Origin: Luteibacter jiangsuensis
GTDB lineage: Bacteria; Pseudomonadota; Gammaproteobacteria; Xanthomonadales; Rhodanobacteraceae
Length of the DNA stretch: 64,000 bases
NCBI RefSeq assembly: GCF_030812295.1
Contig: NZ_JAUSSK010000001.1
Span: 496,001-560,000, forward strand
Direction of reading: 5' to 3'
Positions 42,385 through 52,259 of this stretch are shown here, in pieces; positions within the stretch are counted from its first letter, which is position 1; each line of letters begins with the position of its first letter. The notes beneath the pieces are model-generated. The model had not been told where the DNA came from and ran no database searches. It saw only the letters and a program-made list of their open reading frames with translations. A program made the translations under genes and the position numbers.

Positions 42385-45379
42385 CCGACAACCGCGCGTA
42401 GCGCGGCTGCTGGCGGATCGTCACCGTGCGGTACAGCGGATTCGTCAGCTGCGGACTGAGTTCGCTGTACGGCGACAGCTGCAACGGGCGCTGCTCGTTC
42501 GTGAGGTTGAAGATGTTCGCGCTGAAGCTGAGCTTGTGGTCGGCGAAGGCCGGGCTATACGTCGCGCCGATGTCCAACTGGCGGGTCCACGGTAGCCTGC
42601 CCTGCTTGCCCGGAGCCGACGGCTCGCCGTTGCAGAAGTGGTAGAGGCTGCCGTACGAGAGCGGATCGGTACCCTTGGCGCCATAGAAGCCCAGGCAATG
42701 CTTCGGACTGCCAGAAATGATCGCCAGGTTCGCCGACACCAGCCACTCCGGATCGATCTGGTAATAACCATAGAGCTTGATCTGATGCGTGTGATCGTTG
42801 TTCTGCGGGCCATTGGCGAACTGCATGATCGAGGCGCCGTCCCAATCGTAACTGGTGGAGGCGTTGGCCTGGCTGACGTCCGAACGCAGCTGGCCCTCGG
42901 TGTTGCCGTAGCTTCGCGAAAACACGTAGTCGAACTTGGCGTACCAGCGACCGTCGAACGGATGCTCGAGCAGCGTTTCCAGGCTGTAGTACTGTCGCTT
43001 GAGCTTCGGGAAACCGAGATCCGCGTTGCTCATCGGTACTTCCACGTAGTTCCCGCTCGCGTCCACCAGCGTGAAGGTGTTGGCGCGGCCGGGATTGATC
43101 AGGAAGCAGCTGTTGCTGGTGGAGGCGTCGTAGCCGAGCGAAGCGGCCTTGGCCAGCACCGCGTCGCGGTCGCAGTAATCGTCGATGGCGTTACGCAGGC
43201 TGCGGTACATCAGCTTCGCACCGTAGACCCACGACGGACCCGCCGTCTTCGTGAAGCCGAGGATGTACTCGTCCTGCTTCTCGGCCGTGAGACCCTTGGC
43301 CGTGGTCATCTTCGGATCGGGTTGCTGGCCGTAAAGATTCAAGCCCGAGACGGGGCCGGACATCGGCGTCAGGCCGGTGGGCGTGCCATCGCTCGCGATG
43401 CCGCTGTAAGTGTAGTACTGGACGGTGTTGGTCGTCGCCGCCGCCGAGTTGAGTGCCGGATTCAGAGGCAGGCCAAGGTAATAGCGGCCGGCGTTGCCAT
43501 AGACCTTGAAGCTGGCGTCACCGAGCACATCCCAGCTGAAGCCCAGGCGAGGCGCCCACTGAGGCTTGGTCTGCGTGATATAGGCCTGGCTGGCCGAATC
43601 GTAGTTGGTGAACTGGTCGTTGCGCAGGCCCAGCTGCAACAGCAAGCGGTCGTTCACTTGCCACTTGTCTTCGATGTACTGCGCACGCTGCGTCGAGCGG
43701 ACGGTGGCGATCTGGCTATAGGTATTCTTCTGCACGAAATAGCCCTCCGCGCCATTCGGGAAATCACCCGTGGCGCCCACACCGAGATCGGAGTTGATGG
43801 GCACGTCCGGCAACGACTGGCTGTACGACCAGGTGTAGCCCGGCCCCGAGGACTCGCTGCCCTGGTCGGAGGCCTTGGCCGTCAGGTTGTCGATACCCAC
43901 GCTGATCGTGTGCGAACCGATGGCGTAAGCGAGATCCAGCCGGGTATTGGTGGTGAAGTTGCCCCGGTTCGGGTCGCTCAGGCCGTCCGTGGTCTGCGCG
44001 TTGCCGATGGGCACGCCGCCGTTCAGCGCGGGATTCTGGTTCACGTCGCCGTCGATGTACGTGAGGCTGCCATCGTAGTTGGCCGGTGCCTGGTACGACC
44101 GCGTATGCATCTTGCCGTACTCGGCGGTGAGCGTCAGCGCGTCGGTGATATAGCTGGTGAACTTGCCGCTCCACAGGTCGCCACCGTTCTTCTGCCGGTC
44201 GGCATCGTTGACGAAGGCGCCCCGCCGCTTCGCGACATAGTCGTAGTCGTAGTACGTGCCGTTGGTCTCGGTCTTGTCGGATGCACCGGTGAGCTCGAGG
44301 ATATTGCTGTCGGTGATGTTCCAGTCGAGCTTGGTATACCAGCGCGGCATGGTGCTCCGTGATTTCTCGAACGAGTTGCTGGCCTCTTCGTTGGCGATCG
44401 TCTGCGTGTCGTGACGCTCCACTTCCGCCGCCGCGAAGATGTACAACTTGTCCTTGATCAGCGGACCGCCGGCATAGACCGATGCCGTGCTTCCCGTGTC
44501 GCGATTGTCGCGGTTGTACGCATACAGGTTGCCGGCCTTGGCGGACTGCGGCACGCCGCTGGCGTAATAATCGTTGGCGCCCTTGGCACGGGCGAACTGC
44601 GGCTCCCACAGGAACTGGACGCCGTAGTGCCAGGTATTGGTACCGCGCTTGCCCACCGCGTTGATCACGCCACCGTCGGAGCGGCCGTACTGCGCGCTGT
44701 AGCCACCTGTATAGACCTCTTCCTGGTCGATCGCGCCATACGGCAACGTGATGCCGCCCAATGCCTGCAATGGATCGGTCGTATTGAAGCCATTGATGTA
44801 ATAGGCGTTGGCGTTCGCGGACGAGCCACCGAAGCTCACCAGCGACTTACCGGTGTCGCTGGTGAAACCGCCGTTGTTCGGCACCACGCCGGGAGCGAGT
44901 TGGGCGATCTGCTCGGCGGTGCGGCCAAGCGGCAACTTGGCCAATTGCTGCGCGTCGATCACGGTGCGTGAATCCACACTGGCCACGTCGATCGGTGGCG
45001 TCGTATTGGCCGACACCTGCACGCCATCCAGCTTCGTCGCCTGCGGCGCGGCGGTCGAGAACGAGACCTCGCTCGCGTTGCCGACGCGGACCGCCACGTT
45101 CTGACGCGTCTCGACCACCGAACCGTTCTGCAACAACGTCACCGTGTAATCGCCGATGGGCAGCGCGGGCGAACGATAGTGACCGCTGGCGTCCACCGGA
45201 AGGTCGCGGCTGACGCCGCTCTGGTTCTCCACCCGGACCGTCGTCCCGGCCGCCACCGGCACCTCGCCGAAAAGGCTGCCGGTGGTCGACTGCGCGAAAG
45301 CCGCGGGCGCGCAGGCTACCGCCAGGGCCACGCACAGTGCGCGGAGGGGGAGACGCCGGGAAGAATGCAGTGTCGACAT
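42368..45379 (-). CDS. Oar-like TonB-dependent receptor
   Basis: 1003 residues from ATG 45379. A signal peptide (LRALCVALAVACAPAAFAQ) is followed by a carboxypeptidase-regulatory-like domain (VRVENQSGVSRDLPVDASGH, about 35-115). The plug follows (RTAEQIAQLAPGVVPNNGGF and YINGFNTTDPLQALGG), then a large beta-barrel ending in RYARLSVSYDF with the C-terminal aromatic residue. Such Oar-type receptors take up large substrates such as peptides or glycans across the outer membrane with TonB energy. A LacI-type palindrome lies 117 bases upstream, which favours a carbohydrate substrate. Confidence 0.92.
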   Translation of the reverse strand: MSTLHSSRRLPLRALCVALAVACAPAAFAQSTTGSLFGEVPVAAGTTVRVENQSGVSRDLPVDASGHYRSPALPIGDYTVTLLQNGSVVETRQNVAVRVGNASEVSFSTAAPQATKLDGVQVSANTTPPIDVASVDSRTVIDAQQLAKLPLGRTAEQIAQLAPGVVPNNGGFTSDTGKSLVSFGGSSANANAYYINGFNTTDPLQALGGITLPYGAIDQEEVYTGGYSAQYGRSDGGVINAVGKRGTNTWHYGVQFLWEPQFARAKGANDYYASGVPQSAKAGNLYAYNRDNRDTGSTASVYAGGPLIKDKLYIFAAAEVERHDTQTIANEEASNSFEKSRSTMPRWYTKLDWNITDSNILELTGASDKTETNGTYYDYDYVAKRRGAFVNDADRQKNGGDLWSGKFTSYITDALTLTAEYGKMHTRSYQAPANYDGSLTYIDGDVNQNPALNGGVPIGNAQTTDGLSDPNRGNFTTNTRLDLAYAIGSHTISVGIDNLTAKASDQGSESSGPGYTWSYSQSLPDVPINSDLGVGATGDFPNGAEGYFVQKNTYSQIATVRSTQRAQYIEDKWQVNDRLLLQLGLRNDQFTNYDSASQAYITQTKPQWAPRLGFSWDVLGDASFKVYGNAGRYYLGLPLNPALNSAAATTNTVQYYTYSGIASDGTPTGLTPMSGPVSGLNLYGQQPDPKMTTAKGLTAEKQDEYILGFTKTAGPSWVYGAKLMYRSLRNAIDDYCDRDAVLAKAASLGYDASTSNSCFLINPGRANTFTLVDASGNYVEVPMSNADLGFPKLKRQYYSLETLLEHPFDGRWYAKFDYVFSRSYGNTEGQLRSDVSQANASTSYDWDGASIMQFANGPQNNDHTHQIKLYGYYQIDPEWLVSANLAIISGSPKHCLGFYGAKGTDPLSYGSLYHFCNGEPSAPGKQGRLPWTRQLDIGATYSPAFADHKLSFSANIFNLTNEQRPLQLSPYSELSPQLTNPLYRTVTIRQQPRYARLSVSYDF

Positions 45380-45495
45380 GGCAAGGACTCGAGATACGGC
45401 ACGGCCAGGCACACGGGAACCTCCCATGGACCGGGAATGCGAGTGGATGGGAACGCCCGGCCCGAGAGGGCCGACGCCCCAACTTCTAGCATCGA

Positions 45496-45507
45496 GTAAA
45501 CGTTTAC
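45496..45507. promoter_or_regulatory. LacI-family operator candidate
   Basis: GTAAACGTTTAC is a perfect 12-base palindrome with the central CG typical of LacI/GalR-family operators. It lies upstream of the TonB receptor. A second, imperfect half (AACGGTTAC, 45510-45518) follows. No LacI-type regulator is encoded in the window. Confidence 0.6.
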
Positions 45508-45577
45508 ACAACGGTTACATGCGCGTTACGTAAATCTCGCAAGTTCTTGCGCGAAAACCGGATTTTCGAACGCGAGG

Positions 45578-46408
45578 TCAGCCATCCGTCGACCGCGTCA
45601 GGCCCTCCCAACGGTCGATGTCCGCTGTCATGGCGGCCAGTTTTTCGCGTACGAGGGATAGCGCGTCGCTGCCGAGCAGGAGGTGCGCGGGCGGCTCGGG
45701 CAGGCTGGTCAGATCCAGGATGGCTTTCGCCGCCTTGGCGGGATCGCCGAGTTGCTTGCCACTCTTTTCCTGGCGGGCCCGGCGGATGGGATCGAACAAT
45801 GCGTCGTAATCCGGAATGCTGCGCGGGGAACGCTGCATCGAGCGTCCCGCCCAATCCGTCCTGAAGCTGCCCGGCGCCACGGCGGTCACATGCACGCCGA
45901 AGGGACGCAGTTCCTTGCCCACTACCTCGCTTATCCCTTCGAGGGCGAACTTGCTTCCACAGTAGTACGCGATGCCGGGCATCGTGATGAAACCACCCAT
46001 CGACGTGATGTTGACGATGTGTCCCCTGCGGCGCTCGCGGAAACGCGGCACGAACGCGTGGGTGACCGCGACGGCACCGAACACGTTGACCTCGAACTGC
46101 CGGCGCATCTCATGGAGCGGCGATTCCTCGAAGACACCCTCATGGCCGTAGCCCGCGTTGTTCACGAGGACATCGACCGGGCCGAAGTGGGCTTCCGCGT
46201 CGGCCACCACGCCGGGTATCGCGTCCATATCGGTCACGTCCAGGACGACGGCATGGGCACGGCCATTGTCCAGGGCCTCGAAAGCGAGGCGCGCCTCCTC
46301 GTTGCGCACCGTGCCTATCACCGTATGACCGGCCGCCAGGGCTTCGCGGGAGAGGGCCAGCCCGAAGCCGCTGCTGACGCCGGTGATGAAGAAGGTCTTG
46401 CTTGTCAT
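45578..46408 (-). CDS. Short-chain dehydrogenase/reductase
   Basis: 276 residues from ATG 46408 (AGGAG upstream). Classical SDR with the cofactor motif TGVSSGFG (about 8-15), NNAGYGH (about 83-89), catalytic Ser in ITSMGG and YYCGSKF (Tyr and Lys, about 150-158). The sequence VRNEEAR after beta-2 suggests NADP(H). It is divergent from the AraC-type regulator, 105 bases apart, which probably controls it. Confidence 0.9.
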   Translation of the reverse strand: MTSKTFFITGVSSGFGLALSREALAAGHTVIGTVRNEEARLAFEALDNGRAHAVVLDVTDMDAIPGVVADAEAHFGPVDVLVNNAGYGHEGVFEESPLHEMRRQFEVNVFGAVAVTHAFVPRFRERRRGHIVNITSMGGFITMPGIAYYCGSKFALEGISEVVGKELRPFGVHVTAVAPGSFRTDWAGRSMQRSPRSIPDYDALFDPIRRARQEKSGKQLGDPAKAAKAILDLTSLPEPPAHLLLGSDALSLVREKLAAMTADIDRWEGLTRSTDG

Positions 46409-46513
46409 GATGATCTCCTGGTCAGGAACTGGGCTCATGGTAGGGATCCCGTGCCTTGTCTCCCATGACCTGGCATGTGGCGTCATTGCCTGATCCTATG
46501 AGAGAGTGGAACC

Positions 46514-47446
46514 ATGGACCCGCTTCTGCGCCATCGCATGATCGCCCTCCTCCGTGACCTTGCTCCGGACGAAGGCTACACGCTGACCACGCTGCCGGAC
46601 GTGCGCCTCCTGCGTTCCGACCGGCCGTTGAGCCAGACCCCCGTGCTCTACGAGCCCGGCATCGTCATCGTCGTGCAGGGACGCAAGCGCGGTTTCCTGG
46701 GAGACGAGGTTTTCGTCTACGACGACCAGCACTACCTCGTCGTCTCGGTGCCCGTGCCGTTCACGATGGAGACGGATGCCTCGGCCGATGAACCGCTGCT
46801 CGCCATCTACTTCCGTCTTGACCATGCCATGGCCGCCGGGGTCTGCATGCAGCTGGACGAACGGCGAGGCGCATCGTCGGCAACACCCAAGGGCCTTTAT
46901 TCCTCGCCGATGGAAGCGTCGCTCGCGATCTCCGTCCTGCGCCTTCTGGAAGCGTTGGCGAACCCGCCGGATGACGACATGCTCGGACCCGCGCTCCTGC
47001 GCGAAATCTACTATCGCGTGCTTTCCGGTGCACAAGGCGGATCGCTACGTGCCGCGCTGACCCAGCAGGGCAAGTTCGGCATGGTGGCCCGTGCGATCCG
47101 CACCATTCACAGCCGCTATGCCGAGGCACTCGGCGTCGACGAACTCGCGGGCGAAGCGGCGATGAGCGCCCCCACCTTCCATGCGCACTTCCGCGCCATG
47201 ACAGGCACCTCGCCGATGCGCTACGTGCAGTCCACGCGCCTGCACCGGGCGCGCCTGCTGATGCTTCGCGAGCACGCCACGGCGGCGGCGGCCGCCGCCG
47301 CCGTCGGCTACGAAAGCGCGTCGCAGTTCAGCCGTGAGTTCAAGCGGCTGTTCGGAAGGCCGCCGGTCGAGGAAGTGGAGCGGATGAAGCGAAGCTTTGC
47401 GATGCCGGCGGCGCGGGTGCCATCGACGTACGTGTCGTCGCATTGA
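46514..47446 (+). CDS. AraC-family transcriptional regulator
   Basis: 310 residues. N-terminal AraC_N-type ligand domain (LYEPGIVIVVQGRKRGFLGD, about 48-67) and a C-terminal double helix-turn-helix (ALGVDELAGEAAMSAPTFHA and VGYESASQFSREFKRLFGRP). Family members usually activate a divergent oxidoreductase gene in response to a small molecule. The neighbour here is such an SDR. Confidence 0.9.
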   Translation: MDPLLRHRMIALLRDLAPDEGYTLTTLPDVRLLRSDRPLSQTPVLYEPGIVIVVQGRKRGFLGDEVFVYDDQHYLVVSVPVPFTMETDASADEPLLAIYFRLDHAMAAGVCMQLDERRGASSATPKGLYSSPMEASLAISVLRLLEALANPPDDDMLGPALLREIYYRVLSGAQGGSLRAALTQQGKFGMVARAIRTIHSRYAEALGVDELAGEAAMSAPTFHAHFRAMTGTSPMRYVQSTRLHRARLLMLREHATAAAAAAAVGYESASQFSREFKRLFGRPPVEEVERMKRSFAMPAARVPSTYVSSH

Positions 47447-47473
47447 AGCGTGCTCGACGATCGATCGTGGGGA

Positions 47474-49960
47474 TCAGCGCTGCCACGCGATGAAGGGAAG
47501 TTCGGCGGGCAGGAAGGCATCGTCGTTCCAGGGGCGCACGCGCGCCGTATATCGTCCCGGCGCGTGCGCCGCCGGGACACCGGCCGAGAACTCGTAACCA
47601 CCGATCACACCGCTGACCGACGCGCCCTCCCGCATCGGGATGCATTGCATCGGAAACCCCTCGCCCTCTTCCGCATACAACTCCACGCGCACCCATGCCA
47701 GGGGAAGGTCGCCGAGATAGACGTGGGCGCGGAATCGCCATTGCTCACCATCCAGCGTGATGTCGACATCGCCGAAGCGCACTTCGTGCCAGTGCGATGC
47801 GACGGTGTCGCTCCATTCGGCGAGGCCTGGCGCGGAGTCCTTTTTCTTGCGTTTCCTGAGCGCGCGGGTCGCCGGTCGATAGAAGTCGTCCAGGTACGCG
47901 AGCAGCATGCGGTTGCTGCTGAAGCTGGGCGCGAGCCGCGTCATGCTCGCCCGCATGCGAGCGACCCATCGTCGAGGTATGTCATGCGCATCTCGTTCGT
48001 AGAAGCTGGGCACGATCTCGTCTTCGAGCAGCCGGTACAGTTCATGGGCATCTTCCGCATCCCCACCGCCGCCATCGATGGCCCATCCGGAAGTGGCGTC
48101 GTACGCCTCCGCCCACCATCCATCCAGCGTCGAGACGTTGAGTCCGCCGTTGACCAGTGCCTTCATGCCGCTGGTGCCACAGGCTTCCCACGGGCGCCAT
48201 GGGGTGTTGATCCAGGCATCGACGCCCTGCACCAGACGTTGCGCGATCGCCAGATCGTAGTCCTCCAGGAATACCACCCTGCCCGCCAGACAGGGGCGCC
48301 GCGCGAACTCCAGCCATGCCCGCACCTGTCGCTTGCCTGCTTCGTCGTCCGGGTGGGCTTTTCCCGCGACGATCAGTTGCACGGGCCGGGTCGTGTTCGT
48401 CAACAACGCCACGAGACGCTCCTCGTCGTGCAAGAGCAGCGTCATCCGCTTGTATTCAGCGAACCGCCGGGCCATCCCCAGTGTCAGGATGTTCGGATCG
48501 AGCACCTGCCCGGCCAGCGACACCCGCTCGGGGTCCTCGCCTCGTTGCCCGAGCTGCAAAGCGAGGCGATCGCGCGCGTAGTGCACCAGGTCGGCGCGTT
48601 GGTCGGCCGCGAGCTCCCATAAATCGGCGTCCTCGCACGTCGCCACGGACGCAAGGCACGTCGACTCGCGAAGCCACCGATCCTGGCCACAAGCGCTCGT
48701 CCATAGCGCATCGGCCCATGACGAATCCCATGATGGCATGTGTACGCCATTCGTGACGTGGCGCACCGGTACCTCATGGACCGGCCAGCGCGGATAGAGC
48801 CGCTCGAACAACCGGCGGCTGACCTCGCCGTGCAGCCGGCTGACCGCGCTCGATTGTGCACACCCGCGCAAGGCAAGGTAGGTCATGTTGAAGGGCTCGG
48901 CATCGTCGTTGGGGTCCACCCGCCCCAGCGCCATCAGTTCCTGCAGCGAGATACCGCAATCGGCCAGGAGGCCTTTCGCATATTTATGGATGAGTGCCGG
49001 AGCGAACGCGTCGAAGCCGGCCGCGACAGGCGTGTGGGTGGTGAAGACATTGCCCGCCCGGGTGGTCCACCATGCCTCGCGGAACGACAACCGGCGCTCG
49101 TGCATGCAGCGCCTGGCGCGTTCGAGCACGAGTAGCGCCGCATGGCCCTCGTTGAGGTGGCATACGTCCACGTCCACCCCGAGCGCCTCCAGCAGCCTCC
49201 ATCCACCGATACCGAGCACGACTTCCTGGAGCAGGCGCATCTCCGGACCGCCGCCGTAGAGTCGCGACGTGATGCCCCGGTCGACGGGGGCGTTGCTCAC
49301 GTGATTGCTGTCGAGCAGGTATAGGTCGACGCGACCGACCTGGGCGCGCCACACACGCAGGCGCAGCGTGCGCCCCGGCAGGGGAAGGTCCAGTTCCAGC
49401 GCGGAGCCATCCGGATCGAACGCGGGCTGGATCGGCAGGCTCGTCGGATCGTTGTAGGGGTACACGGCATCCTGGTTGCCCGCGTTGTCGATCGTCTGGC
49501 GAAAATATCCCTGCTGGTACAACAGGCCGATCCCCAGCATGGGTACGCCGAGGTCGCTTGCCGTCTTCAGGTAATCGCCCGCGAGCACGCCCAGGCCGCC
49601 CGCATAAAGCGGCAGCGCCTCGCTCAGGCCGAACTCCATGCTGAAGTAGGCGATCGTGCGCGGCATGGCTTCGGACGGCGTCGCGGCGCAAAGCCCCGGC
49701 GTGGCGAAGTAACGGCGACGCCCATCCATCGCCCTGTCCAGTCGCGAGGTGAACCCCTCGTCCGCGTCCAACTCGTCGAGGCGGTGCCTCGAGACATTCT
49801 GTAATACCACCCAGGGATTGTGTGTCTGGTGCCACAGATCCGGATCCACCTCTTGCCACAGTGCGTCCACGGCGTGGTTCCACGTCCAGCGCAGGTCGAG
49901 GGCCAGTTCGGTCAAGCCTTCCAGACCGCCAGGCAAGGCACGTGGCAAGACAGGATGCAT
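47474..49960 (-). CDS. glgP: Alpha-glucan (glycogen) phosphorylase
   Basis: 828 residues from ATG 49960. N-terminal DUF3417 domain (ALDLRWTWNHAVDALWQEVD, about 18-37), then the GT35 phosphorylase with AYFSMEFGLSEALPLYAGGL, HTPVAAGFDAF, the PLP-lysine segment GTSGMKALVNGGLNVS, and a C-terminal beta domain. It releases glucose-1-phosphate from alpha-1,4-glucan. ATG 50035 would add 25 residues, but an FNR/Anr-like box at 49998-50011 lies inside that stretch, which favours 49960. Divergent from glgX. Confidence 0.92.
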   Translation of the reverse strand: MHPVLPRALPGGLEGLTELALDLRWTWNHAVDALWQEVDPDLWHQTHNPWVVLQNVSRHRLDELDADEGFTSRLDRAMDGRRRYFATPGLCAATPSEAMPRTIAYFSMEFGLSEALPLYAGGLGVLAGDYLKTASDLGVPMLGIGLLYQQGYFRQTIDNAGNQDAVYPYNDPTSLPIQPAFDPDGSALELDLPLPGRTLRLRVWRAQVGRVDLYLLDSNHVSNAPVDRGITSRLYGGGPEMRLLQEVVLGIGGWRLLEALGVDVDVCHLNEGHAALLVLERARRCMHERRLSFREAWWTTRAGNVFTTHTPVAAGFDAFAPALIHKYAKGLLADCGISLQELMALGRVDPNDDAEPFNMTYLALRGCAQSSAVSRLHGEVSRRLFERLYPRWPVHEVPVRHVTNGVHMPSWDSSWADALWTSACGQDRWLRESTCLASVATCEDADLWELAADQRADLVHYARDRLALQLGQRGEDPERVSLAGQVLDPNILTLGMARRFAEYKRMTLLLHDEERLVALLTNTTRPVQLIVAGKAHPDDEAGKRQVRAWLEFARRPCLAGRVVFLEDYDLAIAQRLVQGVDAWINTPWRPWEACGTSGMKALVNGGLNVSTLDGWWAEAYDATSGWAIDGGGGDAEDAHELYRLLEDEIVPSFYERDAHDIPRRWVARMRASMTRLAPSFSSNRMLLAYLDDFYRPATRALRKRKKKDSAPGLAEWSDTVASHWHEVRFGDVDITLDGEQWRFRAHVYLGDLPLAWVRVELYAEEGEGFPMQCIPMREGASVSGVIGGYEFSAGVPAAHAPGRYTARVRPWNDDAFLPAELPFIAWQR

Positions 49961-49997
49961 ACGCGTTCGACTTTCGCGCTTGTTCGCCTCATGGGTA

Positions 49998-50011
49998 TTG
50001 ACGAGGATCAA
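49998..50011. promoter_or_regulatory. FNR/Anr-like box between glgP and glgX
   Basis: TTGACGAGGATCAA matches TTGAY-N4-RTCAA. It is 38 bases upstream of the chosen glgP start and 61 upstream of glgX, so one site could serve both divergent genes. Confidence 0.6.
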
Positions 50012-50071
50012 GCTGGTCGATGAGTCCGGAGGCATAGTCGCTGCGACCCCTCTGCAACGAGAAACTGGCGA

Positions 50072-52225
50072 GTGAGCATCCCGTTCGTGCTAGCCGACGG
50101 TTCCGCGCATGCCCTTGGCGCGCACTGGGATGGGTACGGAGTCAACATCGCTGTCCGCTCGCGCCATGCCGTGCGCGTGGACTGGTGCCTGTTCGACGAG
50201 CAAGGCGAGCGGGAAATCGCGCGGCTACCCCTGCCCGCGCGGGATGGGGACGTCTGGCACGGCTATCTGAAGGGAGCGGGCCCGGGGCTTGTCTATGGGC
50301 TTCGCGTGCACGGTCCCTATGCCCCGCGGGAGGGGCATCGATTCAATCCTGACAAATTGCTCATCGATCCGTACACGAGGGCACTCAGGGGGCGACTCCA
50401 GTGGTGCGCCGCGGTGTTCGGTTACGCGGACGGATCGCCGGACGACCCGGCGGCGGCCGACCGGGTGGACAGCGCGCCGTTCGTCCCCAAGTGCGTGGTC
50501 ACGCCGGCCTTGCCTTCGCTGTCGCTCCGGCCGGCACGGCCGCGCATCCCGTGGACCGATACGGTGATCTACGAGGTACACGTGAAAGGTTGCAGCATGC
50601 GGCACCCGGGGGTCCCCGCGCCGATCCGCGGCACCGTGGCCGCGCTGGCGGAACCCGCGCTGGTCAGGTACTGGCGCGACCTGGGCATCACCACCCTGGA
50701 GTTGATGCCGATGGCGGCATTCCTCGACGAAGCCCACCTCGTCCGCCACGGACTGACGGACTATTGGGGCTACAACCCGATCGCGCCGCTCGCCGTGCAC
50801 GCGCCCTACCTCGCGAGCGGAAGCCCGATGGAGCTGGCCGCGACGGTGGATCGCCTGCACGAGGCGGGGCTCGAGGTCATCGTGGACATCGTCCTCAACC
50901 ATACGGCCGAGACCGGCGCGTACGGTCCGACGCTCTGCCTGCGCGGCCTGGACAACGCGACGTATTACCGGCTCGAACCCGGTCATCCCGAACGCTACGT
51001 TGACGATGCCGGTTGTGGCAACACGCTCGATCCGGCACAGCCGGCCGTCATCGCCTGGTTCCACGCGACGCTCCGTTACTGGGCATGCGAGATCGGTGTC
51101 GACGGATTTCGCTTCGACCTGGCGACCTTGCTGGGGCGAAGCCCGGCAGGAGCGTTCGACCGCAATGCGCCCCTTTGGCGGACCATCGCCGCCGATCCGG
51201 ACCTGCGTGACCTCAAGCTGATCGCCGAACCCTGGGATCCCGGGTCGGGAGATGGGGCGTTGGGCGCGTTTCCGGAGCCGATCCGCGAATGGAACGACAG
51301 GTATCGCGATGACGTCCGTCGATTCTGGCGTGGCGATCGTGGCGCGCGTGGCTCGCTGGCGACTCGCTTCGCCGGTTCCAGCGATATCTTCGGGCGCGCC
51401 GTCCGCGGGCCGTCGCTGGGGATCGGATTCATCACATGTCACGATGGCTTCACGCTCGCCGACCTGACGGCGTATGCGCGGAAACACAACGAAGGCAATG
51501 CGCAGGACAACCGCGACGGCTCCGATACGAACTGGAGCGCCAACGGCGGCGTGGAAGGCGATACGGACGATACCGCCCTGCTCCTCCGCCGACGCCGGCG
51601 ACGCTGCGCCATGCTCGGCACGCTGCTGTTGTCCCGGGGTGTCCCGATGCTGCTAGGGGGCGATGAGCTATCGCGCACGCAACGTGGCAACAACAACGCG
51701 TTCTGCCATGACAACGAACTCAGTTGGCTGGACTGGACGGCGCAGGGGGACCCGCTGCGCGACCTCCGCTCTTTCGTCACGCAGGCGCTTCGCTTGCGCC
51801 GTGAGCTACGTTTCCCTTGCGAGGATGCCTTCTATTCCGGCGCGCCGATTTCCACGAGCCACGACGACAAGGACATCCGCTGGCTGGAACCGGACGGAAC
51901 CGAGGTCAACGTGCACGGATGGGACGACCCCACACGGCAAGCGCTTGGCGTGCTCGTCGCGTGGGTCGGGGCTGCCCGCGATGACCCCCAGCGCATGTTC
52001 CTCGCGTTCAATCCGTGCGATATGGCGTTGTCCTTTCGTCTTCCCGCACCGCACGGCGTCCAGCACTGGACGGTCGTGCTCGACGCCGACGCTGTCGCCG
52101 TCCGTGGCGATGCGCACGACATGCCCTGTGGCACCGTCCTCGTGCCGGCGGGTGGCCTGATGGCCTGGGTGTCCACCATGACTCCGCTTGATCCCGGTCA
52201 AGACGCCCCCCCGGCCACGGCCTAG
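50072..52225 (+). CDS. glgX: Glycogen debranching enzyme
   Basis: 717 residues, GH13 subfamily of GlgX/isoamylase type. N-terminal CBM48 (about 5-110), barrel motifs VIVDIVLNHTAE (about 269-280), the nucleophile in DGFRFDLATLLG (about 346), the acid in LIAEPWDPG (about 386) and TCHDGFTLADL. It cleaves alpha-1,6 branch stubs left by GlgP, so the two divergent genes act in one pathway of glycogen use. The GTG start at 50072 has only a weak ribosome site. Confidence 0.92.
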   Translation: MSIPFVLADGSAHALGAHWDGYGVNIAVRSRHAVRVDWCLFDEQGEREIARLPLPARDGDVWHGYLKGAGPGLVYGLRVHGPYAPREGHRFNPDKLLIDPYTRALRGRLQWCAAVFGYADGSPDDPAAADRVDSAPFVPKCVVTPALPSLSLRPARPRIPWTDTVIYEVHVKGCSMRHPGVPAPIRGTVAALAEPALVRYWRDLGITTLELMPMAAFLDEAHLVRHGLTDYWGYNPIAPLAVHAPYLASGSPMELAATVDRLHEAGLEVIVDIVLNHTAETGAYGPTLCLRGLDNATYYRLEPGHPERYVDDAGCGNTLDPAQPAVIAWFHATLRYWACEIGVDGFRFDLATLLGRSPAGAFDRNAPLWRTIAADPDLRDLKLIAEPWDPGSGDGALGAFPEPIREWNDRYRDDVRRFWRGDRGARGSLATRFAGSSDIFGRAVRGPSLGIGFITCHDGFTLADLTAYARKHNEGNAQDNRDGSDTNWSANGGVEGDTDDTALLLRRRRRRCAMLGTLLLSRGVPMLLGGDELSRTQRGNNNAFCHDNELSWLDWTAQGDPLRDLRSFVTQALRLRRELRFPCEDAFYSGAPISTSHDDKDIRWLEPDGTEVNVHGWDDPTRQALGVLVAWVGAARDDPQRMFLAFNPCDMALSFRLPAPHGVQHWTVVLDADAVAVRGDAHDMPCGTVLVPAGGLMAWVSTMTPLDPGQDAPPATA
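52188..52201. promoter_or_regulatory. FNR/Anr-like box upstream of the host-attachment-family gene
   Basis: TTGATCCCGGTCAA fits TTGAY-N4-RTCAA and lies at the very end of glgX, 59 bases before the next ATG. Confidence 0.6.
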
Positions 52226-52259
52226 GCTTGGTCTGCGGCTCATGCCGGGAGGTTTCATC

